Source of the DNA: Elusimicrobiota bacterium
Lineage (GTDB): Bacteria; Elusimicrobiota; Elusimicrobia; UBA1565
Assembly: GCA_016196755.1 (NCBI GenBank)
Contig: JACPXC010000004.1
Coordinates: 1-64,000, forward strand
Direction: 5' to 3'
Length of the DNA stretch: 64,000 nucleotides
The notes under the pieces: generated by a model
Told to the model about the DNA's origin: nothing
Seen by the model: only the letters and a program-made list of their open reading frames with translations
The model's database searches: none
Shown here: one piece after another, positions 15,184 through 23,168 of the stretch
How positions within the stretch are numbered: position 1 is the first letter of the stretch
Layout of the letters: each line of letters starts with the position of its first letter
Position numbers and translations under genes: made by a program

Positions 15184-16052
15184 CCGAGGAACTCGTCGAG
15201 CAGCGCCAGGTTCCGGCGGATGCGGGACATATGGCGCGCGAGGATGGTCTCCTTGGCGCGCAGGCCGATGAGGGCCAGCAGCTCGCTGGGCGCCGCGCCG
15301 CAGATCGTCGTATAGTCCTTGTACGCCGCCATGCGCTCGAAGAGGGCCTTGTCCTTGGCGACCAGCCAGCCCACTCGGGTCCCGGCCAGGCCGAACGACT
15401 TCGACATCCCGAACAGGGTGATCGCCTTGTCGTAGAGCTCGCAGGCCGAGGGCAGGCGCGCACCGGCGTCGAGCTCGAGGAGGCGGTACATCTCGTCGGA
15501 AAAGAGCCAGATGCCGCGCTCCCGGGCGGCCTCGACGACGCGCCGGTAGTCCGCCGGCGACAGGGTCTGGCCGGTGGGGTTGTGAGGGAAGTTGACGATG
15601 ATGAGCTTGGTGTCGGGCCGCAGGAGCCCGATGAGCGCGTCGACGTCGAAGCGCCAGCCGTCCTCAGGCTCGGGGCGCCACTTCTCGACCCTGCAGCCCA
15701 GCGACTCTGCGATCGAATAGAGCGACCGATAGCCCGGGAACGTGCAGACCACATGGTCCCCCCTCTCGAGCAGGGAGTTCATCGCGATGAGGATGGCCTC
15801 CTCGGGGACGGCCGTGAGGACTTGGGCCGGGTCGACTCCTTTGTAGAGGGCGGCGATCTCGCGGCGCAGGAGCGGGTGGCCCAGCGACTCGCTGTAGCCG
15901 AGGCGCAGGTCCTCCCAGAGAGCGCGCGCCTCGGGGTCGGCGAGGCCCAAGAGCTCGCTCTGCGCCCAGCCGTCGCAGTCCGAGCTCGAGAGCAGGTACT
16001 CGGTCGAGAACTCGTGCTTGGCGAAGTAGCGCTCGAGCGCGAAGGGCTCCAT
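15180..16052 (-). CDS. class I/II PLP-dependent aminotransferase, C-terminally truncated
   Basis: From ATG 16052 the 290-aa protein has the fold-I aminotransferase order: GYSESLGHPLLRREIA, VPEEAILIAMNSLL, NFPHNPTGQ (PLP-contacting), LFSDEMYR (Asp) and the lysine motif FGMSKSFGLAGTRVGW. It stops at RRNLALLDEFLG, about 80-90 residues before the usual end, so the C-terminal subdomain with the substrate-binding Arg is missing. I prefer ATG 16052 over the track's TTG at 16070 because a TATCAT -10 box lies 7 nt upstream. It may be inactive. Confidence 0.82.
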   Translation of the reverse strand: MEPFALERYFAKHEFSTEYLLSSSDCDGWAQSELLGLADPEARALWEDLRLGYSESLGHPLLRREIAALYKGVDPAQVLTAVPEEAILIAMNSLLERGDHVVCTFPGYRSLYSIAESLGCRVEKWRPEPEDGWRFDVDALIGLLRPDTKLIIVNFPHNPTGQTLSPADYRRVVEAARERGIWLFSDEMYRLLELDAGARLPSACELYDKAITLFGMSKSFGLAGTRVGWLVAKDKALFERMAAYKDYTTICGAAPSELLALIGLRAKETILARHMSRIRRNLALLDEFLG

Positions 16053-16070
16053 GGGCGCGATGATACACAA

Positions 16071-16076
16071 CCTAGG
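16071..16076. promoter_or_regulatory. CCTAGG motif in the divergent region
   Basis: The palindrome CCTAGG ends 72 nt before the secreted protein gene at 16148 and lies upstream of its -35 box. The same hexamer with a similar right flank occurs upstream of the S41 protease and the SSSGGCCG peptide genes. Confidence 0.3.
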
Positions 16077-16088
16077 ACCTCGATCTCG

Positions 16089-16117
16089 TTGACGGCCGCG
16101 CGCCGCCGCGCTAGAAT
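16089..16117 (+). promoter_or_regulatory. sigma-70-type promoter of the secreted protein gene
   Basis: TTGACG (16089-16094), a 17-nt spacer, then TAGAAT (16112-16117). The start codon follows 30 nt later with a GGAGG ribosome site, so this message has a normal leader. Confidence 0.8.
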
Positions 16118-16147
16118 TGCTCTTGCGTACGGTCTCGCGGAGGCGGA

Positions 16148-16861
16148 ATGAAGAACTCGGTCCTCGTCGTTTGTCTGACTCTATTAGGCGTCTCGGCCCG
16201 GGCCGCCGCTCCCGCCGTCCCCGCCTTGCCGGCGCCGGCCGCCTTCCTAAACAACCACGCCCCCGTCCCCAACGTCGGCGCCCAGGCCGCCATCCACGGC
16301 CACGACGCCGCGGGCTACGCCTCCAACGCCGCCGCGCGCGCGGCCCTAAACGACTTCCGCAGCCGTCTGGCCCAGGCCGGCATCACCGTGCTCGGCGGGA
16401 CCGTGGCCCCGGGCGCCGACGGCAAGTTCGGCTTCCACGTCGACTACCTGGACAGCCGGGAGCGCGCCGGCAACCCGGGCCGAGAGATCGAGTCGTACGA
16501 CAGCCCCGAGTTCGCCGCGCTCCCTGAGGCCCGCACCGAGCAGAACCGCAGCGTGGCGGCCTTGAGCGCGGCCGGCTTCGCCGTCCTGCGCGCGCAGCCC
16601 GGCGGCCAGGCCGGCAAGCACACCTACGCGATCGACTACATCCGCGCCCCCCAGGCCGCCCGCCCGGTCGTCGCGCGCCCGAACTTCTACTTCTTCACCA
16701 GCCCGGTCTATCCGATCGGGATGCGCTGGATCGCCGCTAGGGACATGAACGTCACCCTCATCAACCTGCAGGCGCGGGGCTACCGCATCATGAGCTACAA
16801 CCTCTACCAAGTCCCCGGCACCTTCTTCGTCCAATACCACATCCGCTACTTCGGGCGTTAG
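16148..16861 (+). CDS. secreted protein of unknown function
   Basis: The 237-aa protein has a clear signal peptide (MKNSVLVVCLTLLGVSARA, then AAP). The mature part has two halves with similar beginnings (ALNDFRSRLAQAGITVLGG and SVAALSAAGFAVLRAQPGG), each leading to a strand with DY (FHVDYLDS, YAIDYI). This suggests a duplicated small domain. The C terminus is aromatic-rich (FYFFTSPVY, QYHIRYFGR). I do not recognize the family. It has a good promoter and ribosome site. Its stop TAG overlaps the TAA of the convergent reductase (TTAG). Confidence 0.7.
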   Translation: MKNSVLVVCLTLLGVSARAAAPAVPALPAPAAFLNNHAPVPNVGAQAAIHGHDAAGYASNAAARAALNDFRSRLAQAGITVLGGTVAPGADGKFGFHVDYLDSRERAGNPGREIESYDSPEFAALPEARTEQNRSVAALSAAGFAVLRAQPGGQAGKHTYAIDYIRAPQAARPVVARPNFYFFTSPVYPIGMRWIAARDMNVTLINLQARGYRIMSYNLYQVPGTFFVQYHIRYFGR

Positions 16862-17943
16862 TAGGCTTCGGCCTCTGTCTTGGGCGCCAACGGGTTGGCG
16901 GCGTTGACCTCCCCGTTGATGGTGGTCTCGGCGCTGCGGAACACCCCCGCGGCCTTGAGGAACTGGTGCGGGAAGTCGAGCATCGGCGCCGAGGCCGCGT
17001 CCAGGGCTTCGACCTGCTTGGCGGTGAGCGTGAGGTCGAGAGCCTTGAGGTTGTCCTCGAGTTGGGCCACGGTGCGCGCGCCGATGATCGTCGACGCCAC
17101 GCCGGGCCGGTTCTGGACCCAGGACAGGGCGACCTGCGCGGGCGTCGCCTGAAGCTCCGTGGCGGCCTCGAGCAGGACGTCGAGGACGTCGTAGGCCTTG
17201 TCGTTTAAGGCCGAGAGCACCCAGGCGCCGCGCTTGGCGTCGACCTTGCCCTTGTTGGCGCGCGTGTAGCGGCCGCCGAGCGCGCCGGACTTCAGCGGCG
17301 ACCACGGGGTCACGCCCAGGCCGAGTTCCCGCGCCATCGGCATGAGCTCGCCCTCCACGGTCCGCTCGAGCAGCGAGTACTCGATCTGGAGCGCCACGAG
17401 CGGGCTCCAGCCCTTCCATTCGGCCAAGACCTGGGCCTGGGCGCACTTCCAGGCCGGGGTATCCGAGAAGCCGATGTAGCGCACCTTTCCGGCGCGCACC
17501 AGGTCGTCTAAGGCTCGCATCGTCTCGTCGATGGGCGTGTGGTTGTCCCAGCAGTGCATCCAGTAGAGGTCGATGTAGTCGGTCTGCAGGCGCCGCAGGG
17601 ACTGCTCGCAGGCCGCCGTCAGCGACTTGCGCCCGGCGCCGCCGGCGTTGGGGTCTCCGGGGTACATCGAGCCGAAGAACTTGGTGGCCAGGACGACGCG
17701 GTCGCGCCGCGAGACCTTCTGGCGCAGCCAATCCCCCAGGACCTTCTCCGAGTGCCCTTTGGTGTAGACGTTGGCGGTGTCGATGAAGTTGCCGCCGGCG
17801 GCCGCGAAGCGCGTGAGGATGTCCTCGGACTCCTTCGGATCCGAGCCGAAGCCCCACTCGTTGCCGAAGGTCATGGCCCCCAGGCAGAAGGGGCTTACGC
17901 GCAAGCCGGAGCGTCCGAGCGTCAGGTAGTGGTCTAGAGGCAT
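16858..17943 (-). CDS. aldo/keto reductase
   Basis: From ATG 17943 the 361-aa protein is an NADPH-dependent AKR of the YhdN/Tas-like group. It has LGRSGLRVSPFCLGAMTFG at the N terminus, FIDTANVYTKGHSE with the catalytic Tyr, LATKFFG (Lys), YWMHCWD (His) and the coenzyme motif STIIGARTVAQLEDNL. The substrate is unknown. The track's longer upstream extension is shadow. Confidence 0.92.
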   Translation of the reverse strand: MPLDHYLTLGRSGLRVSPFCLGAMTFGNEWGFGSDPKESEDILTRFAAAGGNFIDTANVYTKGHSEKVLGDWLRQKVSRRDRVVLATKFFGSMYPGDPNAGGAGRKSLTAACEQSLRRLQTDYIDLYWMHCWDNHTPIDETMRALDDLVRAGKVRYIGFSDTPAWKCAQAQVLAEWKGWSPLVALQIEYSLLERTVEGELMPMARELGLGVTPWSPLKSGALGGRYTRANKGKVDAKRGAWVLSALNDKAYDVLDVLLEAATELQATPAQVALSWVQNRPGVASTIIGARTVAQLEDNLKALDLTLTAKQVEALDAASAPMLDFPHQFLKAAGVFRSAETTINGEVNAANPLAPKTEAEAY

Positions 17944-18005
17944 GGGCCGGATTCTACGAAAATTACACGTTTCCGCAGTCAGGGTTCGTGGTAGAGTATT
18001 CGCAA

Positions 18006-18023
18006 CGGGAATGGAAATTCCCG
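18006..18023 (+). promoter_or_regulatory. small hairpin in the cold-shock gene leader
   Basis: CGGGAAT-GGAA-ATTCCCG can fold into a 7-bp stem about 54 nt before the cold-shock start codon. Cold-shock mRNAs often carry structured leaders. A possible -10 TAGAGT lies upstream near 17993. A thermosensing role is speculative. Confidence 0.35.
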
Positions 18024-18076
18024 CGCCACATAGACGTACGTGAGCAAGACGCAAACCTAAAGAGGACACAAAACGA

Positions 18077-18280
18077 ATGGCTACGGGCAAAGTGAAGTGG
18101 TTCAACGACCAGAAGGGCTTCGGCTTCATCACGCCGGATGACGGTTCCAAGGATCTCTTCGTCCATCACACGTCCATCACGGGCGAAGGCTTCCGGTCGC
18201 TGGCCGAGAATCAGGCCGTGGAGTTCGACGTGGAGCAGTCCGACAAGGGCCCCCGCGCCGGCAACGTCCGCAAGCTCTAA
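18077..18280 (+). CDS. cold-shock domain protein (CspA family)
   Basis: This 67-aa single cold-shock domain has both RNP motifs: [11 protein letters not shown] (RNP1) and DLFVHHTSI (RNP2). It begins [11 protein letters not shown] and has the standard length. It acts as a single-strand RNA/DNA chaperone. The start is supported by an AAAGAGGA ribosome site. It has its own transcription unit and is followed 23 nt later by an exceptionally long perfect hairpin. Confidence 0.96.
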   Translation: MATGKVKWFNDQKGFGFITPDDGSKDLFVHHTSITGEGFRSLAENQAVEFDVEQSDKGPRAGNVRKL

Positions 18281-18303
18281 GCTGAGCACCACCGCCTGCT
18301 CTT

Positions 18304-18370
18304 TGGTGCCGGACTTTGGCTTTTGGCTTTTCGCCGCCGGCGAAAAGCCAAAAGCCAAAGTCCGGCACCA
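18304..18370. repeat. perfect 32-bp inverted repeat with 3-nt loop (hairpin element 1)
   Basis: The left arm starts TGGTGCCGGACTTTGGC and the right arm is its exact reverse complement over 32 nt. The apex is CGCC-GCC-GGCG, with only three unpaired bases. There is no coding frame. It lies 23 nt after the cspA stop and 38 nt before the next gene. The arms contain an internal repeat (TTTGGC-TTTTGGC). It shares base (TTTGGTG-Y-C) and apex (CGCC-NNN-GGCG) with the element at 50243. It may act as a terminator for cspA, but it is far longer and more perfect than termination needs. Confidence 0.9.
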
Positions 18371-18408
18371 CTCTTGACGCTAGGGAGCCCCCCCCTTACC
18401 CTTAGCGC

Positions 18409-21144
18409 GTGGAAGCGCAGCTCATCGGGGCGGCGCTGGTGCTCGGCTTCGCCCAGTTGGCCGCGGTGCTGGCGTTCCGGAGGCGTCTGGCTCGTCCGTC
18501 CGTTCCTCCCGCTCCTTCCCTCCCCCCGCTCTCGGTCCTGACCGCCTGCAAAGGCCCTCAGGACGGCCTCGAGGAGAACGTCCGCACGGTCCTGGCCCAG
18601 GATTATCCGGCGGCCGTGGAGTTCGTGTTCGTGGTCCCGTCGCGAGACGACCCCGCCTTTGGCGAGTTGACCCGCATCCTCGCCGCCTTGGGCGACGCCC
18701 GCGCCAAGCTCCTCGTCTCCGACGCCGACCCGAGGGAAGCCAGCGAGCAGAACCTCAACCTGCTCTTCGGGCTCGAGCGCCTGGCGCCCGAAAGCTCGGT
18801 GGTCGTCTTCGCGGACGCCGACATCCGCGTCGGTCCGCGCTGGCTGGCCGCCCTGGCGGGGCCGCTGGAGGACCCGAAGGTCGGCTGCGTCACCGCGCCC
18901 GCCCTCTATGTCCCCGCCGCCGGCCTCCCCGCCGCGCTGCGCTGTTCTTGGATCGTCCACGGCCTGCCGTACATGGCCTCGCTCGGCTACGCCAGCGGAC
19001 AGTCGCTGGCGGTGCGCCGCGCCGATTTCAAGGCCTGGGGAGCGGCGGCGCTCTACGCGCGCTCGATAAACATGGACTTGACCCTGTCCGGCCTGGCGCG
19101 CAAGCGCGGGTTTGCCGTCGAGCTGGCCGCGGGCGAGTTGCCGCTTTGGCTCGAGCCCTGCTCGACGGCCCAGCTCCTGCGCGGGTTCAACAAGTGGATG
19201 CTGCACTTCAAGCTCTACGCGCCCCTGGTCTGGCTGCTGGGGGCGCTCTCCACGGCGGCCAAGGCCGCGGTCTATCTCAACGCCGGCGTCTCGCCCTTGG
19301 CCGCGGCCGTCGTGGCGGGCTCCGATGTCCTATGCGCGGTCCTGAGCGGCCGCGCGCTCGAGGGCGCGCTGGGCGCGCGGCTGGCCGAGGCGGGCTGTTC
19401 CCCGGGGAGGCTGACGCTGCGCGCGGCGGCGGCGGCGCCGTTCATGTTCGCGTTCCACGCGGTGAACCTGGCCGTCTCGTTCTGGATGAGCCGATTGGAC
19501 TGGGGCGGGCGCCGCTATCGCATCCGCGGCCCGTACGCGGTCAGCGTCGGCGCGTCGGAGGCCACGGCGTCCCCCGCCGTTACGGCGGTCTGCGTCATCC
19601 TGGGCGGCTTGGCTTACGGAGGGTCGTTCTGGCCGGGCGGGCCCTGGTGGCTGCACTGGGCGGCCCACGTTCCCCTGCTCTGGGCACTGCGCGGGCGCGA
19701 CCCCTGGCCGGGCTTCCTCATCGGCTGGGGCTACGGCACCGTGGCTTGGCTCATGGGGGCGCCGGGGCTGGCCGGGAGTCTCGAGCGGTTCATCGGCCTG
19801 CCGTCGGGCACCGGCTGGGCCCCGCTCCTCCTGCTCGACGCCTGGCACGGGCTCATGTGGGCCGGGGTCGCGGCCGCCGTCGTCCTGCTGGCGCCGCCCT
19901 TGGGGCGGGCCTGGGGCGGGCGCGAGGACGCCGCGGCCGCCGCCGTCTTCGTCCCGGCCGCCGTCCTCTTGGACGCCGTCTTCCCGCGCTTCATCCCAGT
20001 GCTCCTGGCCGATAGTCAGGTCGCCTGCCTCAGCGCGGTCCAACTGGCGGCGTACCTGGGGCCGTGGGCGGTGTCGGCCTGGGTGGCGGCGCTCAACGCT
20101 CTGCTCTTTCTCGCCGCCGCGGGACATCGGCGCAAGGCCGCGCTGGCGGCGGCCGCCTGCCTGGCTGCCGCCAACCTCGGGTTCGGCGCGCTGGCCTTGC
20201 GCGGCGCCGAACCCTCGCCCGCGCTCCTGAGGGTCGCGCTTATCCAGACGAACTTCCCCCACGGGCTGTCGTTTCCCCGCGTCGATTTCCATCCTCAGAA
20301 CCTAGCCCTGCTCAACAGCCTCAGCGACTCGGCGGCGGCTCAGGGACCGCTGGACCTCGTCGTCTGGCCGGAGTCGGCCTACGAACGCTTCATGGGCTAT
20401 CGCGAGTTGGAGGGCAGGCCCCAGGAGGTGTCGCTCGGCGGCCTCCCGTTCGCCGAGGCGTCCCGAGCCGACATGCCGGCCGGCGCGACGCTCTTGGCCA
20501 ACACCGTGGCCGAGGCGCTGGTTCCGCGAGGGAGCCGCTGGCGCAAGGCGGTGTATAACGTCGCCTTCCTCAAGGCCGCCGACGGGACCTTCGCGGGCCT
20601 GGTCCGAAAGCGCCAGCTCATCCCGTTCGGAGAGTTCATGCCGATGCCCCGCCGTCTAGGTTTCCTGCGCCGCTTCTCGCCGCGCACCTACGTCTTCTCC
20701 CCCGGTCCGGGCGGAGAGCTCCTGAGCTTGCCCGGCGGGGCGCGTCTAGGAGCGCTGATCTGCTACGAGGACCTCTTCCCCTCGCTGGCTTGGGCTTACC
20801 GCCGGGCGGGCGCCGACGTCTTGGTCAACCTCACCAACGACGTTTGGTTCACCGACGGCTTCACGCGCGAGCAGCATCTGGCCTACTCGGCTTTGCGCGC
20901 GGTGGAGACCGGACTGCCGATGGTGCGCGCGGTCAACACCGGCATCAGCGCGGTGGTCGATCCGTACGGCCGGGTCGTCTCGCGCTTGGAGCCCGACGCG
21001 GTCGGGATCCTGCTCGCCGAGGTACCCGCTCTGAAGCTCCGGCGCGCGCTGGCCCCGCCGTGGGCCGTGCCGGTCCTGGCGGCGGCGGCGCTCCTGCTCC
21101 TGGGCCTCAGGGCACGGGCGGGCGACCGCGCCCCGCGCACTTGA
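18409..21144 (+). CDS. fusion of a GT2/GT21-type glycosyltransferase with apolipoprotein N-acyltransferase (Lnt)
   Basis: The 911-aa protein has an N-terminal membrane anchor and a GT-A glycosyltransferase of the ceramide-glucosyltransferase type (about 35-330: SVLTACKGPQDGLEENV, VVFADADIRVG, SGQSLAVRR, MDLTLSG, then membrane segments). The Lnt part follows: six or seven membrane helices (about 390-600) and a nitrilase-like domain. The catalytic triad residues are placed as in Lnt: WPESAYERF (Glu 655), RKRQLIPFGE (Lys 734) and ICYEDLFP (Cys 785), then LTNDVWF. Lnt acylates the N terminus of lipoproteins. The start codon at 18409 is GTG. The fusion order differs from mycobacterial Lnt-Ppm1. 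Confidence 0.87.
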   Translation: MEAQLIGAALVLGFAQLAAVLAFRRRLARPSVPPAPSLPPLSVLTACKGPQDGLEENVRTVLAQDYPAAVEFVFVVPSRDDPAFGELTRILAALGDARAKLLVSDADPREASEQNLNLLFGLERLAPESSVVVFADADIRVGPRWLAALAGPLEDPKVGCVTAPALYVPAAGLPAALRCSWIVHGLPYMASLGYASGQSLAVRRADFKAWGAAALYARSINMDLTLSGLARKRGFAVELAAGELPLWLEPCSTAQLLRGFNKWMLHFKLYAPLVWLLGALSTAAKAAVYLNAGVSPLAAAVVAGSDVLCAVLSGRALEGALGARLAEAGCSPGRLTLRAAAAAPFMFAFHAVNLAVSFWMSRLDWGGRRYRIRGPYAVSVGASEATASPAVTAVCVILGGLAYGGSFWPGGPWWLHWAAHVPLLWALRGRDPWPGFLIGWGYGTVAWLMGAPGLAGSLERFIGLPSGTGWAPLLLLDAWHGLMWAGVAAAVVLLAPPLGRAWGGREDAAAAAVFVPAAVLLDAVFPRFIPVLLADSQVACLSAVQLAAYLGPWAVSAWVAALNALLFLAAAGHRRKAALAAAACLAAANLGFGALALRGAEPSPALLRVALIQTNFPHGLSFPRVDFHPQNLALLNSLSDSAAAQGPLDLVVWPESAYERFMGYRELEGRPQEVSLGGLPFAEASRADMPAGATLLANTVAEALVPRGSRWRKAVYNVAFLKAADGTFAGLVRKRQLIPFGEFMPMPRRLGFLRRFSPRTYVFSPGPGGELLSLPGGARLGALICYEDLFPSLAWAYRRAGADVLVNLTNDVWFTDGFTREQHLAYSALRAVETGLPMVRAVNTGISAVVDPYGRVVSRLEPDAVGILLAEVPALKLRRALAPPWAVPVLAAAALLLLGLRARAGDRAPRT

Positions 21145-21169
21145 CGCCGGCGGAAGCCCCCTCTATCCT
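21141..21169 (+). promoter_or_regulatory. consensus promoter inside the 3' end of the GT-Lnt gene
   Basis: TTGACG (21141-21146), 17 nt, TATCCT (21164-21169), then 6 nt to ATG 21176. It drives a probably leaderless mRNA for the FAD oxidoreductase. The -35 overlaps the stop codon of the preceding gene. Confidence 0.8.
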
Positions 21170-21175
21170 AGGGCG

Positions 21176-22417
21176 ATGAAAGGCCTCATCCTCGGCGGCG
21201 GCGTCACCGGCTTGGCCGCGGGGCTGGCCTCGGGCGTCCCGGTGCTCGAGGCCTCCGGCGGCCCGGGCGGCATCTGCGCCTCCTATATGAAGGAGGGCTA
21301 TCGTTTCGAGCGCGGCGGCGGGCATTGGCTCTTCGGGCTCGACGACGCCCTGCGCCCCATGCTGGAGGCCGCCTCGCCGCTCAAGACCTATCGCCGCAAG
21401 AGCGCGGTCTATTTCGCGGCCACCGGCCTCAAGGTCCCCTACCCGCTCCAATACCATCTGCGCTGTCTGCCCCGGGCGGTGGCGCGCCGGGCGCTGGCGG
21501 AGGTCGGGCGCGGCGGGCCGGCGCGGACGATGCGCGATTGGCTGAAGGCCTGGTTCGGCCCCACCCTCTGCGAGCTCTTCTTCGAGCCGTTCCACGACCG
21601 CTACACGGCCGGGCTCCATGCCCGCGTGGCCCCGCAGGACTCCTACAAGTCGCCGGTCGACATGCGCCAGGCCCGCGCGGGAGCGGCGGGCGGAGCCGCC
21701 GACGCCGGCTACAACGTGGAGTTCGCCTATCCCGCGCTCGGGCTCGGGGCGATGACGGGGGCTTTCGCGCGGCGCTGCGATCTGCGTCCGGGCTCGGCGG
21801 TCCGCGGCATCGACCTGGGTTCCCGCCGCGTGGCGCTCGGCGACGGCCGCTCGCTGGCCTGGGACCGCCTGGTCTCGACCTTGCCCCTGCCGGTCACCGC
21901 GCGGCTCTGCGGCTGGCGCGTCCCGGCGGCGGAGGCCCCGTTCACGTCGGTCCTCGTCCTCAACGTCGGCGCGGCGCGCGGCCCGCGCACCCCCGCCGAG
22001 CATTGGCTCTACGTGCCCGACGCCGCGTCGGGCTTCCACCGCGTGGGCTTTTACAGCAACGTCGACGCCTCATTTTTGCCGCGCGGCGCGCGCGGTCGGA
22101 CCTCGCTCTACGTGGAGCGCGCCTATCCGGGCGGGGCGCGCCCGACGCCGATAGAGGAGAAGGCCTACGCGGCCGCGGCTCTCGCCGAGCTGCGCGCCTG
22201 GGGCTTCATCGGCGCCGCCGACGTCGTGGACGCGTCGTGGGTCGAATACGCCTACACCTATTCCTTGCCGGGCTCGACGTGGCGCGCGCGGACCATGGCG
22301 CGCCTGGCCGCGGAAGGGATCCTGCCCGCGGGGCGCTACGGCCGCTGGCGCTTCCAAGGGATCTGCGAGTCCCTCCACGAAGGTCTTGCGGCCGGCGCGG
22401 CCCTGCGCGCCGCTTAG
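21176..22417 (+). CDS. FAD-dependent amine-oxidase/protoporphyrinogen-oxidase-like protein
   Basis: The 413-aa protein begins with a dinucleotide-binding fold (MKGLILGGGVTGLAAGLA, acidic EASGGPGG). It continues like the UDP-galactopyranose mutase/phytoene-desaturase group (GYRFERGGGHWLFG, LFFEPFHDRYTAGLHARVAPQ) and ends with a flavin-contacting RWRFQGICESLHEGLAAGAALRA. The substrate could be a sugar nucleotide or an isoprenoid; the sequence does not decide. It sits after a glycosyltransferase fusion. Its stop overlaps the convergent hemerythrin gene (TTAG). Confidence 0.8.
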   Translation: MKGLILGGGVTGLAAGLASGVPVLEASGGPGGICASYMKEGYRFERGGGHWLFGLDDALRPMLEAASPLKTYRRKSAVYFAATGLKVPYPLQYHLRCLPRAVARRALAEVGRGGPARTMRDWLKAWFGPTLCELFFEPFHDRYTAGLHARVAPQDSYKSPVDMRQARAGAAGGAADAGYNVEFAYPALGLGAMTGAFARRCDLRPGSAVRGIDLGSRRVALGDGRSLAWDRLVSTLPLPVTARLCGWRVPAAEAPFTSVLVLNVGAARGPRTPAEHWLYVPDAASGFHRVGFYSNVDASFLPRGARGRTSLYVERAYPGGARPTPIEEKAYAAAALAELRAWGFIGAADVVDASWVEYAYTYSLPGSTWRARTMARLAAEGILPAGRYGRWRFQGICESLHEGLAAGAALRAA

Positions 22418-23049
22418 TCCAGCCTCCCGGTGATCCGCGCCAGCCAGCCGCGCGCCTTGCGCCGCGGACTCCGGAGAGTGTCCTTCTTCTCCAGGCGCGG
22501 GGCGTGGAAGCTCTCCAGGGCCATGACGGAGGGGCTTTCCCCGCGCAGCCCGAACTTGGCGATCATCCGCGCCTCGGCGTCGGGCGGGACGCCCTCGTCG
22601 GTGAGGCGCTGCCTGCGTTCGGCGATGAGCTCGCCGAGAGCGCCGAAGTCGATGTCGGTCTTGAGCGCCTTGTGGAAGAGGTCGTGCTCCTCTCCCTTGA
22701 TGTGGTGGCGGACGTTCTCCGCGAGGACCCGGAACTTGGCCGCGTAGAACCGCTCGGTGCCGCGCATGAGCTCGAGCTCGGCGATCAGGAGCTTGGCCAC
22801 GTGGTGCTCCTCGTCGGCCTCCTCCACGACGCCGTCGACGTCGGCCTCCTCGAAGCCCTGCCGGAGGGCGGGGTAGAGCAGCTCCTCCTCGACGGCGGCG
22901 TGGACCTTGAGCGCCTTGATGGCCTCCTCGACCACCTCGATGCGCGCCCCCGGGGCCTCGGTCCGCTCGAACTCGTCGAACAAGGCCTTGATCCTGCGGT
23001 GGTCTTCCTTGAGCAGGGCCATGGCGTCCTGCGTCTTGAGCTCGTTCAT
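22414..23049 (-). CDS. hemerythrin-domain protein
   Basis: The 211-aa four-helix hemerythrin-like protein has metal ligands DHRRIKALF, HAAVEEELLYPAL, EEADEEHHVAKLLIAEL and HHIKGEEHDLFH, i.e. the usual five His plus acidic residues for a di-iron site. A basic C-terminal tail of about 60 aa is extra. Soluble hemerythrins bind oxygen or NO, or buffer iron. A GGAGGAAG ribosome site lies just before the ATG. Confidence 0.9.
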   Translation of the reverse strand: MNELKTQDAMALLKEDHRRIKALFDEFERTEAPGARIEVVEEAIKALKVHAAVEEELLYPALRQGFEEADVDGVVEEADEEHHVAKLLIAELELMRGTERFYAAKFRVLAENVRHHIKGEEHDLFHKALKTDIDFGALGELIAERRQRLTDEGVPPDAEARMIAKFGLRGESPSVMALESFHAPRLEKKDTLRSPRRKARGWLARITGRLD

Positions 23050-23125
23050 GGGCTTCCTCCTGCGCCTTTCCCCGATGATACCGCCGGACCGGAGGACGGG
23101 ACCATTGCGCGGATGTGCCTGTTTC

Positions 23126-23154
23126 TTGACAGCCCGGGGGGCGCCTGTTAAACT
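23126..23154 (+). promoter_or_regulatory. consensus promoter of the membrane protein gene at 23169
   Basis: TTGACA (23126-23131), 17 nt, TAAACT (23149-23154). The start codon follows 14 nt later, so the 5' leader would be only about 7 nt. Confidence 0.8.
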
Positions 23155-23168
23155 TCGGAAAGCCGCCG

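Noticed and set aside
13656-16151. 831-aa plus-strand ORF antisense to and overlapping bcsG and the aminotransferase
   Set aside because: Arg/Gly/Ala/Pro-rich shadow of high-GC genes in another frame; no motifs, and both real genes have clear family signatures.
21325-23151. 608-aa plus-strand ORF over the FAD oxidoreductase and hemerythrin genes
   Set aside because: Same shadow composition; it crosses two well-supported genes on opposite strands.
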